Shown here piece after piece: positions 55,968 through 64,000 of a DNA stretch of 64,000 nt. Position numbers and translations under genes: made by a program. The notes beneath the pieces were generated by a model that saw nothing but the letters and a program-made list of their open reading frames with translations, was not told the origin of the DNA and did not search any database. Positions within the stretch are counted from its first letter, which is position 1. The number at the start of each line of letters is the position of its first letter. This DNA comes from Azospirillum lipoferum (GTDB taxonomy: Bacteria; Pseudomonadota; Alphaproteobacteria; Azospirillales; Azospirillaceae): NCBI RefSeq assembly GCF_024170005.1, contig NZ_JALJXJ010000009.1:248001-312000 (forward strand), written 5' to 3'.

Positions 55968-56855
55968 TCAGGGCCACTTCACCTCGGGCGGCAGGCTCAT
56001 CAGGATCGCCTCGGTGTTGCCGCCGGTCTTCAGGCCGAAGGTGGTGCCGCGGTCGTAGAGCAGGTTGAACTCCACATAGCGGCCGCGGCGGATCAGCTGG
56101 TGCTCGCGCTGCTCGGCGGTCCAGGGCCGGTTCATGTGCCGGCGCACCAGGGCGGCGTAGGTGTCGAGGAAAGTGGTGCCGACGTCGCGGGTGAAGGCGA
56201 AATCCGCCTCCCAGTCGCCCGAATCGAGCTGGTCGTAGAAGATGCCGCCGACGCCGCGCGTCTCTCCCCGGTGGGGCAGGAAGAAATAGCGGTCGCACCA
56301 TTCCTTGTAGCGCGGGTAATAATCCGGGTCGTGCCGGTCGCAGGCGGCGCGCAGGCCGGCGTGGAAGTCGGCGGTGTCCTGGTCGTCCGGCACCATCGGC
56401 GTCAGGTCGGCGCCGCCGCCGAACCAGCCCTGGGTGGTCACGATGTGGCGGGTGTTCATGTGCGTCGCCGGCACCAGCGGCGAGCGCATGTGCGCCACCA
56501 GACTGATCCCCGCCGCCCAGAACGCGCCGGTTTCCGCAGCACCGGGGATGTTGCCGCGGAATTCCGGGCTGAAGGTGCCGTGGACGGTCGAGATGTTGAC
56601 CCCGACCTTCTCGAACACCCGGCCCTTCATCACCGACATGGTGCCGCCGCCGCCCTCGCCGCCGCCGTGATCCGGGCGGGTCCAGCTCTTGCGCTCGAAC
56701 CGGCCGGGGGACAGGTCGGCATGGGTGCCGGTCAGCTCGTCCTCCAGCGCCTCGAAGGCGGCGCAGATGCGGTCGCGCAGTTCCTGGAACCAGGCGGCGG
56801 CGCGGACCTTGCGGCTTTCGATGATGCTGGCGTCTGCGGGCGTGGCGGCAGTCAT
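55968..56855 (-). CDS. hemF: Coproporphyrinogen III oxidase, aerobic
   Basis: 295 residues from ATG 56855, which overlaps the trmL stop (ATGA). Signatures are all present: KVGVNISTVHGTFSPEFR, GGADLTPM, YKEWCDRYFFLPHRGETRGVGGIFYD and GRYVEFNLLYDRGTTFGLKTGGNTEAILMSLPP. The enzyme uses O2 to convert coproporphyrinogen III to protoporphyrinogen IX in haem synthesis. It is translated with trmL from one transcript. Anaerobic growth would need a separate HemN. Confidence 0.95.
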   Translation of the reverse strand: MTAATPADASIIESRKVRAAAWFQELRDRICAAFEALEDELTGTHADLSPGRFERKSWTRPDHGGGEGGGGTMSVMKGRVFEKVGVNISTVHGTFSPEFRGNIPGAAETGAFWAAGISLVAHMRSPLVPATHMNTRHIVTTQGWFGGGADLTPMVPDDQDTADFHAGLRAACDRHDPDYYPRYKEWCDRYFFLPHRGETRGVGGIFYDQLDSGDWEADFAFTRDVGTTFLDTYAALVRRHMNRPWTAEQREHQLIRRGRYVEFNLLYDRGTTFGLKTGGNTEAILMSLPPEVKWP

Positions 56856-57364
56856 GGCGTATCCGGCTGTGCGCAAGAATAAGAGGCGAATGCGGCAGTC
56901 TGCCGCAAGGCCTCACCCAACACCATCGCCGCGCTGACCGCAACGTTCAACGACCGGGCGGGCGGCACCATCGGGATGACCAGCCGGGCGTCGGCGGCCT
57001 CATGCACCTCGTCGGGCACGCCGGCGCTCTCCCGCCCGACCAGGATGCGGTCGCCGGGGGAGAAGCGGAAGTCTGTATAGGGGATCGCCGCCCGCGTGGT
57101 CAGCAGCACCAGCCGGCCCGCCTGCGGGGCCGCCCGGTACGCGGCCCACGAGCTGTGCCGGACCCAGTCGAGATGGTCGAGATAGTCCATGCCGGCGCGG
57201 CGCAACCGGCGGTCATCCAGCACGAAGCCGCAGGGTTCGATCAGGTCCAGTGCCACGCCCAGCCCCGCTGCGAGTCGCATCAGGGTCCCGGCGTTCTGCG
57301 GAATGTCGGGTTCGAACAGCACAAGGCGCAACGTGGGCCTTGCCTCGAAGTGTTTGTTTTGCAT
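56852..57364 (-). CDS. trmL: tRNA (cytidine(34)-2'-O)-methyltransferase TrmL
   Basis: 170 residues from ATG 57364. The frame is open far upstream through the pet genes, but those codons are a shadow. LRLVLFEPDIPQNAGTLMRL opens a SPOUT methyltransferase, and the knot is formed by RILVGRESAGVPDEVHEAA and RSLNVAVSAAMVLGEALRQ. It methylates the wobble base of tRNA-Leu. It is divergent from petA and coupled to hemF by a four-base overlap. Confidence 0.92.
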   Translation of the reverse strand: MQNKHFEARPTLRLVLFEPDIPQNAGTLMRLAAGLGVALDLIEPCGFVLDDRRLRRAGMDYLDHLDWVRHSSWAAYRAAPQAGRLVLLTTRAAIPYTDFRFSPGDRILVGRESAGVPDEVHEAADARLVIPMVPPARSLNVAVSAAMVLGEALRQTAAFASYSCAQPDTP

Positions 57365-57604
57365 ACAAATGTTCTTGCCCTTCGCACACGCGACAAATTG
57401 TCTCCCGGCCAAGGACTTTCCAAGATGCCGACGCGACGGTATACCGCAGGTTCGAAACTGGAGATACCCACTCCGGACGGACGCGGCGTGCCTCGGGGGT
57501 TTTCTTCCGGCGGGCGGGCTTGCCGCGTCATAGAATAGATACGGTCCATCGGTCGTCCGGCGCGGGCAAAGGGCGTCGGGCATGCCTTGAGGAGAAACAG
57601 GCTT

Positions 57605-58174
57605 ATGGCTCAGACCACGCATCCGCCCGGGACGGGTGGCCACGCGGCCTCCGGCGGCGAGGGGGGTTCCCGCCGCGATTTTCTGTATCTTGCCACCGGT
57701 GCGGTCGGCGTCGTCGGGGCGGCCTCGGCGGCCTGGCCCTTCATCGACAGCCTGAACCCGGCGGCCGACACCCTGGCGCTTGCCTCCATCGACGTCGATC
57801 TGGCCCCCGTGGCCGTCGGTCAGGCGATCACGGTCACCTGGCGCGGAAAGCCTGTCTTTGTCCGCCACCGCACCGCCGAGGAGATCGAGTCCGCCAAGAC
57901 CGTCAATCTGGGCGACCTGCGCGATCCGGTTGCCGACGATGCCCGCGTGAAGAAGCCTGAATGGCTGATCGTCATCGGCATCTGCACGCATCTGGGCTGC
58001 GTGCCGCTCGGGCAGAAGGTCACCGATCCGCGCGGCGACTATGGCGGGTGGTTCTGCCCCTGCCACGGCTCGCACTACGACACCGCTGGGCGCATCCGCA
58101 AGGGCCCGGCCCCCGCCAACCTTGTCCTTCCGACGTACGCCTTCACCGGCGATACCAAGATCCGGCTCGGTTAA
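57605..58174 (+). CDS. petA: Ubiquinol-cytochrome c reductase Rieske iron-sulfur subunit
   Basis: 189 residues, with GGAG ten bases before the ATG. SRRDFLYLATGAVGVVGAASA is a twin-arginine signal-anchor, as usual for Rieske proteins. CTHLGC and CPCHGSHYD give the 2Fe-2S cluster ligands (two Cys, two His) plus the disulfide cysteines. It passes electrons from ubiquinol to cytochrome c1. First gene of petABC. Confidence 0.96.
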   Translation: MAQTTHPPGTGGHAASGGEGGSRRDFLYLATGAVGVVGAASAAWPFIDSLNPAADTLALASIDVDLAPVAVGQAITVTWRGKPVFVRHRTAEEIESAKTVNLGDLRDPVADDARVKKPEWLIVIGICTHLGCVPLGQKVTDPRGDYGGWFCPCHGSHYDTAGRIRKGPAPANLVLPTYAFTGDTKIRLG

Positions 58175-58204
58175 CGCGGCCCAACGGTTCTGGAGACCCC
58201 CGAG

Positions 58205-59473
58205 ATGGCTCAGGTTCAAGCCACCAAGTTCAAGAATCCGGTCGTGAACTGGATCGACAGCCGCCTGCCGATCTTCACGATGCTGGATCACGAGTACAAC
58301 CACTACCCGATGCCGCGGAACGTCAACTATCTGTGGGCGTTCGGTGCCATCGCCGGCATCATGCTGGTCATCATGATCGCCACCGGCCTGTTCCTGGCGA
58401 TGCAGTACTCGTCGCACACCTCGCTGGCCTTCGATTCGGTCGAGCGCATCATGCGCGACGTGAATTACGGCTGGCTGATCCGCTACGTGCACGCCAACGG
58501 CGCGTCGATGTTCTTCATCGCCGTCTACATCCACATGTTCCGCGCGCTCTATTACGGCTCCTACAAGGCGCCGCGCGAGATCCTGTGGATCCTCGGCGTC
58601 ATCATCTTCCTCGTCATGATGGGCACCGCCTTCATGGGCTATGTGCTGCCCTGGGGCCAGATGAGCTTCTGGGGCGCCACCGTCATCACCAACCTGTTCT
58701 CGGCCTTCCCGATCGTCGGCGACCCGATCGTCACGCTGCTGTGGGGCGGCTTCTCGGTCGACAACCCGACGCTGAACCGCTTCTTCGCGCTGCACTTCCT
58801 GCTGCCCTTCGTCCTGCTGGGTCTGGTGATCCTGCACACGGCGGCGCTGCATGTCTGCGGCTCGAACAACCCGCTCGGCATCGACCCGAAGGGCCCGCAG
58901 GACACCGTTCCGTTCAACCCGTACGTCACGGTCAAGGACGGCTTCGCGGTGGTGATCTTCCTGATCGTCTTCGCGGTGTTCGTGTTCTTCATGCCGAACT
59001 ACATGGGCCACCCGGACAACTACATCCCGGCCAACCCGCTGGTGACCCCGGCGCACATCGTGCCGGAATGGTACTTCCTGCCCTTCTACGCCATGCTGCG
59101 CGCCATCCCGGACAAGCTGGGCGGCGTTCTGGCGATGTTCGGCTCGATCGCGCTCTTGGCCTTCCTGCCGTGGCTCGACCGCTCCAAGGTCCGCAGCTGC
59201 AAGTTCCGCCCGGTCTACCGCCAGTTCTTCTGGATCCTGGCGATCGACGCCCTGATCCTGGGCTATGCCGGTTCGCAGCCGGCCGAGGGCTCCTGGCTGC
59301 TGATCGCGCGCATCGGCACCTTCTACTACTTCTTCCACTTCCTGGTCCTGCTGCCGGTGCTGGGCAAGCTGGAACGCACGCGTCCGCTTCCCAACAGCAT
59401 CTCCGAGTCCGTTCTGAAGGGCGGGGGTGGCATCGCCGCCGGCGCCCATGCCAAGCCGATGGAGAAGGCCTGA
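58205..59473 (+). CDS. petB: Cytochrome b subunit of the bc1 complex
   Basis: 422 residues with eight to nine membrane helices. HANGASMFFIAVYIHMFRALYYG and LLPFVLLGLVILHTAALH supply the four haem b histidines. PEWYFLPFY is the quinol-oxidation (Qo) motif, and WGATVITNLFSAFP is a standard helix. The stop and the petC start share one base (TGATG). It is a single-chain cytochrome b, unlike the split b6/subunit IV form. Confidence 0.97.
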   Translation: MAQVQATKFKNPVVNWIDSRLPIFTMLDHEYNHYPMPRNVNYLWAFGAIAGIMLVIMIATGLFLAMQYSSHTSLAFDSVERIMRDVNYGWLIRYVHANGASMFFIAVYIHMFRALYYGSYKAPREILWILGVIIFLVMMGTAFMGYVLPWGQMSFWGATVITNLFSAFPIVGDPIVTLLWGGFSVDNPTLNRFFALHFLLPFVLLGLVILHTAALHVCGSNNPLGIDPKGPQDTVPFNPYVTVKDGFAVVIFLIVFAVFVFFMPNYMGHPDNYIPANPLVTPAHIVPEWYFLPFYAMLRAIPDKLGGVLAMFGSIALLAFLPWLDRSKVRSCKFRPVYRQFFWILAIDALILGYAGSQPAEGSWLLIARIGTFYYFFHFLVLLPVLGKLERTRPLPNSISESVLKGGGGIAAGAHAKPMEKA

Positions 59474-60234
59474 TGCGCGCGTTGAAGACTGCAATCCTTT
59501 CGGCGGCGCTGGCTCTCGGCATCGCCGGGGCCGCGCAGGCCTCCGAAGGCGTGCACATCCCCAAGCAGAACTGGCCGCATGCCGGCATCTTCGGCACCAT
59601 CGACAAGTCGTCGGCGCAGCGCGGCTTCCAGGTCTACAAGGAAGTCTGTTCGGCCTGCCATTCCATGCGTCTGGTGCCGATCCGCACGCTGGCCGGCATC
59701 GGCTTCAAGGAAGACGAGCTGAAGGGCATCGCCGCCGGCTACGAGATGACGGCCGGTCCGAACGATGCGGGCGAGATGTTCAAGCGTCCGGGCCTTCCGG
59801 CCGACCGCTTCCCGTCGCCCTTCGCCAACGACCAGGCGGCCCGCGCGTCGAACAATGGCGCCCTGCCGCCGGACCTGTCGCTGATGGCGAAGGCCCGCGT
59901 CGGTGGCGAGGATTACATCTACGCCTTCCTCACCGGGTTCGAGGAGCCGCCGGCCGACGTCAAGCTGATGGACGGCATGAACTACAACAAGGTGTTCCCC
60001 GGCCATCAGGTCGGCATGCCGAACATCCTGCAGCCCGACGGCGTCACCTTCGCCGACGGCACCAAGGCGACGGTGGAGCAGCAGGCGCACGACGTGGCGA
60101 CCTTCCTGACCTTCGTCGCGGAACCGCACCTGGATGCCCGCAAGCAGATGGGCGTCAAGGTGATCCTGTTCCTGCTGGTGCTGGCCGGCCTGATGTACGC
60201 CGCCAAGCGCAAGCTGTGGAGCACGCTGCACTGA
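59473..60234 (+). CDS. petC: Cytochrome c1 subunit of the bc1 complex
   Basis: 253 residues with a Sec signal (ALKTAILSAALALGIAGAAQAS). VCSACHSM is the haem c binding motif, and the C-terminal helix (VKVILFLLVLAGLMYAAKRKLW) anchors it in the membrane. The axial Met lies in the later YNKVFPGHQVGMPN region. It takes electrons from the Rieske protein to soluble cytochrome c. A strong hairpin follows. Confidence 0.96.
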   Translation: MRALKTAILSAALALGIAGAAQASEGVHIPKQNWPHAGIFGTIDKSSAQRGFQVYKEVCSACHSMRLVPIRTLAGIGFKEDELKGIAAGYEMTAGPNDAGEMFKRPGLPADRFPSPFANDQAARASNNGALPPDLSLMAKARVGGEDYIYAFLTGFEEPPADVKLMDGMNYNKVFPGHQVGMPNILQPDGVTFADGTKATVEQQAHDVATFLTFVAEPHLDARKQMGVKVILFLLVLAGLMYAAKRKLWSTLH

Positions 60235-60269
60235 GCCTAATGGGTTCGGTAAAGTGATTTAGGACATGG

Positions 60270-60303
60270 ACAGGGCGCCCCATCGGGCGCCCTGTTCCTG
60301 TTT
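60270..60303 (+). terminator. Terminator after the pet operon
   Basis: ACAGGGCGCCC-CATC-GGGCGCCCTGT is a perfect 11-bp stem with a 4-base loop, followed by TCCTGTTT. It starts 36 bases after the petC stop. The U-tract is short but the stem is strong. Confidence 0.8.
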
Positions 60304-60348
60304 GGGGGAACGGGTCGTCGGGCGTCGGACATTGGTGTGGAGAGGATG

Positions 60349-60900
60349 ATGGTGGACAAGCTGATCGACGAGATCGTCGATTTCTGGTTCGACGAGGCGA
60401 TGAAGCCCTACTGGTTCCGCAAGTCGGCCAGCTTCGACCGGGCGGTCGCCGACACGCTGGGACCGCATTACGAGGCGGCGGCCCGTGGCGACTACGATCA
60501 CTGGATGGACGACGTCGACGGCTGCATCGCGCTGTGCGTGCTGCTGGATCAGGTGCCGCGTAACATGTTCCGCGACGACGCGCGGGCCTTCGCCACCGAC
60601 GACAAGGCACGGAGCGTGAGCGACCATGCCGTCGCCAACGGCTTCGACCTGGAATGCACGACCGACGAGCGGATCTTCCTCTATCTGCCCTACGAGCATC
60701 ATGAGGACATGGCGAGCCAGGAGCGCTCCGTCGCCCTGTTCACCGAGCGGGTGGGCGATGAGGACACGCTGCGCTATGCCCGGCGCCACCGCGAGATCAT
60801 CGAGCGCTTCGGCCGCTTTCCCCACCGCAACGCGGTTCTCGGCCGCCCTGGCACGGTGGAGGAGGACGCCTTCCTGAAGGAGCCGGACTCGTCGTTCTGA
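60349..60900 (+). CDS. DUF924 family protein
   Basis: 183 residues. Starts at 60346, 60349 or 60352 are all possible behind GGAGAGG, and 60349 is used. DEIVDFWFDEAMKPYWFRKSASFD, ALCVLLDQVPRNMFRDDARAFATD and YLPYEHHEDMASQERSVALF are the typical DUF924 motifs. The fold is alpha-helical and TPR-like, and the function is not known. It is preceded by the pet terminator and is convergent with the PIN-like gene. Confidence 0.85.
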   Translation: MVDKLIDEIVDFWFDEAMKPYWFRKSASFDRAVADTLGPHYEAAARGDYDHWMDDVDGCIALCVLLDQVPRNMFRDDARAFATDDKARSVSDHAVANGFDLECTTDERIFLYLPYEHHEDMASQERSVALFTERVGDEDTLRYARRHREIIERFGRFPHRNAVLGRPGTVEEDAFLKEPDSSF

Positions 60901-60991
60901 CGCTTGGCGCCGATGCAGGCACCGGGACGGCCCACCGGGGCGCGATCGGTCAAGCGGGCCTGCTTGACCCATGAAACCTGCGGAAAATCAG

Positions 60992-61020
60992 GAAACCGGA
61001 GTCTCAAGAAACCGGAGTCT
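60992..61020. repeat. 13-bp direct repeat downstream of the PIN-like gene
   Basis: GAAACCGGAGTCT occurs at 60992-61004 and 61008-61020 with CAA between. It lies between the convergent DUF924 and PIN-like genes, 11 bases after the PIN-like stop codon. It might be a short duplication or an insertion scar. Confidence 0.6.
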
Positions 61021-61030
61021 GCCGGATGCT

Positions 61031-63517
61031 TCAGTGTGACGTTGACAGGCCCTGGCAGCGGGCATGGAGCCACTCGACTTCATCGCGGTCAAGTTCGGTG
61101 AGCACCGTGCCCGCCTTGAGCGATTCCTCGCAAAGGGCGCAGAAGCGGTCATGCAGCATCCGGCGCGTGCGCTGGTCGCTCTCCAGACTCCAGCGGACCA
61201 CCGCATGCTCGACGGCGAGCACGGTGGGATAGCCGCCGGAGGTCACGCGGGGCTCCATCTCCGCCAGCGCACGCTCGACCATACCGACCGGCAGTCCGCG
61301 GATCCCGTCCTCCGGCCCGACATGCCGGAGATATGCTTCCAGGCTGATGATGTTGGCGTAGAACTGCGTATCGACGACCTTCAGAATGTCGTCGGCCGCG
61401 TCCGTCGGGATCCCGGCGCGGGAGGTCGCCGCGTCTTCGATCTGCCGGACGGTATGACGGATGTGGTCCGCCGCGTCCGCAGCCGTTTCGGACGGGTTGC
61501 GCGCCCTCATCCTGATCGCATAGGCGGCCGTGAGATTGAGTGCGCCCAACTCGGATTGCGCACGATAGCAGCCGAGCGCGTCGTCCATGCGCTCGAAATA
61601 GCGCAATCCGGCCTCCAGCAGCCGCTTCGCTTCCTGGGTGAACTGGTGGATCTGTGCCAAGTCGCTGTCCAGCGACAGCGCGAAGCGCAGGGTACAGGCA
61701 ATCAGGTGCTCCGCTTCGTGGCGGTCGGCGGCGCAGCCGGGCCGGGTCATGCCGTCGAGCGAGGAGAGAAGGGCGATCGCGCGCTCGGCATAATGGCGGG
61801 CGGCGGGCCAGTCTTCGCACCGGTAGGCGGCGCAGGCCGCGAACAGCATTGCTTCATGGTTGAAGTTGGCGCGCAGGGTCTCCGCCACCCGGGTGATCCG
61901 CGCGATGCCCTCCTCTTTGGGCTCCCGGTCCAGGATCGAGACGAAGGCGTTGAACGAAACCGCCCCGGTCAATGCGGTGAAATCGACGCGGATGGCCATC
62001 GGGCCGCGTCCGGCGCGATGGGCCGCCTGCGGCAGCATGCGGAAGTAATTGTTGAAGATGCTGAATTGCGTGTGCCGTGCTTCCACGCTCTGCAGCAGCT
62101 TGCGCTGCTGGGCGACCAGGGCGTCCCGCAGGCTGGCATTCTCCTTCAGCAGCGTCGCCAAAGGTTCGAACTCGGCCCGTGCCCGGTTCGCCATCAGCTC
62201 CGCATTCAGAACCTCCGCATTGCGGTAGGCCGCCGCCCAGTCATTCTTGATGCCACGGAAGACTTCGGGATCGCCGTGGATTCGGTAAAGATCGAGATTG
62301 AAGAACTGCCGGAAGGTTTCCCGCCGCGTCGCTCCGTCACCCATCTGCTTGCGGACATGGTCGCGGAAATCCAGGCCGATGTGGTACGGCAACGTGTAGG
62401 GATACTTGTTCCGGTCCACGGTGTGGATATTCTTCAGGAGACCGTCGAGTGCCTCGCTCGTGCGCTTGATGATGTCAGAGTTCTCGACGCAGTTCGGCAT
62501 CTCTTCGATTTTGAGCACGGGCACATACTGTGTCGGAAGCCGGAGGGCGAAATGCGCCGGTTCCGGGTTTTCCGCGTTCTGCGTCCAGAACCAGAAGGCA
62601 TAGGCGCGGAACAGGGAACGATCGGCGGTGATCAGGACGTAGCGCGTGCGGGGAACGAGATCGGTGTCGGCCGCTGCCTTGTTGAGCAGTAGCAACTGCA
62701 CGATCGATACGGCGTCGCGCGTCATATTGTCGCGAAGCCGATGGAGGTCCGTGTCCTCCTTGCCCTTTCTGGAGGCGGCCGGGCGCTGCGGCGCGTTCGC
62801 GGCCTCGGCCGCCGCCTGCTTCTGCAACAACCGGCGCCGTTCGGTCAGCCTGCGTTCCTCGTTGATCAGATTCACCCAGTCGTTGATCTCGGATTGCGGC
62901 GGGTCGAGGATGCCGGCGGTGGCCGCGGGATGCAGGTCGAGCGGCCGCAGCAGATCCGTTTCATAGAGGCGGAGCAACTGGTTGGCGATGCCGAGCCGGC
63001 CGTGCAGCAGATGGTTCAGCAGGACGGGCACGTCCCGGCGCAGGTGGTCGATCACCGCCTCGCGCGTAACGGCGCCGACCCGCAGCCTGTCGACCAGATC
63101 CTGGAGCGCGAGGCGCTTGCGCGAACCGACGCTTTCGTCAGGTTCCGGCATCTCCGGCTCGCTGTCCTGGTCGTTCACGAAGTCGACCACCTCGTGAAAA
63201 TGGGCGGGCGTGATGAAGACCGGTGTGTTCTGCTGCCCCGCCAGCATGCGTGAGAACAGGAACTCCGCCGTGATCAATGCCGTCCCGGCCAGATGGTCGG
63301 ACCGGCTGTCCGAAACGAACGGCGTCACATGCCGCGCCTGCTTCGTCGGATTGAGGAACAGGTTGACCACATTGGCATCGACCAGATAGACGATGCGGTT
63401 GCCCTCCTTGGCGAATTCGTAGTCATCCTTGCTCATCTGGACATTGAATCGCAACTCGGCGGCGTCGCGGAAATATCGCGAGTTGTCCTCGTTCTGCGGG
63501 GGAGGCAAGCTGGTCAT
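61031..63517 (-). CDS. Large PIN-domain-like protein with helical-repeat C-terminus
   Basis: 828 residues from ATG 63517, which overlaps the stop of the upstream gene (ATGA); the frame runs on upstream to 63925 as a shadow. IVYLVDANVVNLFL contains Asp47, ALITAEFLFSRM contains Glu85, NMTRDAVSIVQLLL contains Asp268 and RYVLITADRSLF contains Asp299. This order of acidic residues matches a PIN-type metal-dependent nuclease, with a large insertion (about 90-260) that includes a coiled coil (EERRLTERRRLLQKQ). Residues about 560-800 look like TPR-type repeats (AACAAYRCEDWPAARHYAERAIALL). No known defence family is recognised. GC looks lower than elsewhere in the window. Confidence 0.6.
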   Translation of the reverse strand: MTSLPPPQNEDNSRYFRDAAELRFNVQMSKDDYEFAKEGNRIVYLVDANVVNLFLNPTKQARHVTPFVSDSRSDHLAGTALITAEFLFSRMLAGQQNTPVFITPAHFHEVVDFVNDQDSEPEMPEPDESVGSRKRLALQDLVDRLRVGAVTREAVIDHLRRDVPVLLNHLLHGRLGIANQLLRLYETDLLRPLDLHPAATAGILDPPQSEINDWVNLINEERRLTERRRLLQKQAAAEAANAPQRPAASRKGKEDTDLHRLRDNMTRDAVSIVQLLLLNKAAADTDLVPRTRYVLITADRSLFRAYAFWFWTQNAENPEPAHFALRLPTQYVPVLKIEEMPNCVENSDIIKRTSEALDGLLKNIHTVDRNKYPYTLPYHIGLDFRDHVRKQMGDGATRRETFRQFFNLDLYRIHGDPEVFRGIKNDWAAAYRNAEVLNAELMANRARAEFEPLATLLKENASLRDALVAQQRKLLQSVEARHTQFSIFNNYFRMLPQAAHRAGRGPMAIRVDFTALTGAVSFNAFVSILDREPKEEGIARITRVAETLRANFNHEAMLFAACAAYRCEDWPAARHYAERAIALLSSLDGMTRPGCAADRHEAEHLIACTLRFALSLDSDLAQIHQFTQEAKRLLEAGLRYFERMDDALGCYRAQSELGALNLTAAYAIRMRARNPSETAADAADHIRHTVRQIEDAATSRAGIPTDAADDILKVVDTQFYANIISLEAYLRHVGPEDGIRGLPVGMVERALAEMEPRVTSGGYPTVLAVEHAVVRWSLESDQRTRRMLHDRFCALCEESLKAGTVLTELDRDEVEWLHARCQGLSTSH

Positions 63518-64000
63518 GCTGCCGTGCCCATGCGGAGGGGGACGGTATAGGCATCTGCCAGCGCCCTCAGGCGCGGCTGGTCCATCAGCCGTTCCGGTGC
63601 CGTCTGGCCGGGTGCCGGCGTCCTGCCGGCTTGCGCGCCTCCCCGACCGCCGCCTTGGAGATCCCGGTCGTCGCCTTCGAAGGTGGCGTGTGCGTGCTGC
63701 CTCACCACGGACAGGATCGCTGCCGCAAGCGAGTTCGGTTGCATCAGGTCGGTGCCGTCGGGGGCGAGTTCGTATGCCTGTCGGGCCGACCAGGCCGCGA
63801 CCGCCCATGCGTCTGCCCATGCGTCCGCCGGTGGCGCCGCCGCATTGTCCGGCGTCAGGGGAAGCACGCCGAAGCAGGGCAGCGGGCGGGTGAATTTGAC
63901 CGCCCGTCTGGCATAGTCGGCGCATTGCTCATAGATCTGCCGGCTCCAGTCGGGAATGTCGGGTGGTGCATGGAGCACCCTGTCCAGATCGGCATTGAAC
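63514..64000 (-). CDS. Hypothetical protein coupled to the PIN-like gene (5' truncated)
   Basis: The frame is open to the right edge, so the start lies outside; at least 161 residues are visible. The stop (63514) overlaps the PIN-like start, so both are co-translated. The visible part has a helical region (SRQIYEQCADYARRAVKFTR, AWSARQAYELAPDGTDLMQ) and a Gly/Arg/Pro-rich linker (GGGRGGAQAGRTPAPG), then a short C-terminal helix. A GTG at 63978 is in frame but is not favoured over an upstream start. No family is recognised. It is probably the partner of the PIN-like protein. Confidence 0.6.
   Translation of the reverse strand, partial: FNADLDRVLHAPPDIPDWSRQIYEQCADYARRAVKFTRPLPCFGVLPLTPDNAAAPPADAWADAWAVAAWSARQAYELAPDGTDLMQPNSLAAAILSVVRQHAHATFEGDDRDLQGGGRGGAQAGRTPAPGQTAPERLMDQPRLRALADAYTVPLRMGTAA

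Noticed and set aside
57365..59494. Upstream extension of the trmL frame across petA and petB
   Set aside because: TrmL homology begins at 57364; the extension is antisense shadow of the pet genes.

Overview
The window looks like chromosomal DNA of a high-GC alphaproteobacterium, most likely an Azospirillum-like member of the Rhodospirillales. This is inferred from the gene set and base composition; no marker such as rRNA is present. Supporting content: petABC with a Tat-exported Rieske protein, a fused indolepyruvate:ferredoxin oxidoreductase, an alphaproteobacterial cellulose operon, HisKA_2-type sensor kinases and a CheB/CheR/PAS fusion. I saw no rRNA, tRNA, CRISPR array, transposase or prophage gene.

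Layout. 1-7.3 kb: signalling. A CheB-CheR-PAS fusion cut by the left edge is translationally coupled to a PAS hybrid histidine kinase; then comes a CHASE3/HisKA_2 kinase with a single-domain response regulator. 7.3-9.4 kb (minus): AEC permease, OsmC-like peroxidase and nitroreductase. 9.8-20 kb (plus): a tightly overlapping cellulose operon (bcsA, bcsB, bcsZ, a periplasmic TPR protein, a lipoprotein, a TPR/glycosyltransferase-like protein). 20-26.4 kb (minus): indolepyruvate oxidoreductase, GMC oxidoreductase and a LysR regulator, divergent from a DsbA-family protein and an odd metallo-beta-lactamase-fold protein. 28-34.5 kb: EamA permease, Na+/H+ antiporter with a cyclic-nucleotide domain, LysR, a double winged-helix regulator and a Tat-exported beta-carbonic anhydrase. 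34.8-41 kb: ClpB with a strong terminator, an SDR, then pabB-pabC. 41-48.5 kb: two exported caspase-like proteases, a glycine-zipper lipoprotein and a DUF4384 protein. 48.5-52 kb: LysR divergent from wrbA, a glutathionyl-hydroquinone reductase and small exported proteins. 52.3-57.4 kb: a membrane-bound PP2C/SpoIIE-type protein with altered metal ligands, topoisomerase IB, hemF and trmL. 57.6-60.3 kb: petABC (cytochrome bc1) and its terminator. 60.3 kb to the end: a DUF924 protein, then a minus-strand pair whose main product is an 828-residue protein with PIN-nuclease-like motifs and a helical-repeat C-terminus, coupled to a gene that runs off the right edge.

How the genes work together. The cellulose operon makes, c-di-GMP-gates and trims cellulose, but its periplasmic TPR protein has no BcsC outer-membrane barrel. 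The pet operon is the respiratory bc1 complex, pabB-pabC supplies p-aminobenzoate for folate, and hemF/trmL are housekeeping. The least explained parts are the PIN-like pair at the right edge and the exported caspase/DUF4384 cluster. Several LysR promoters carry clear inverted repeats, and several convergent gene pairs are separated only by a short hairpin that contains a stop codon.
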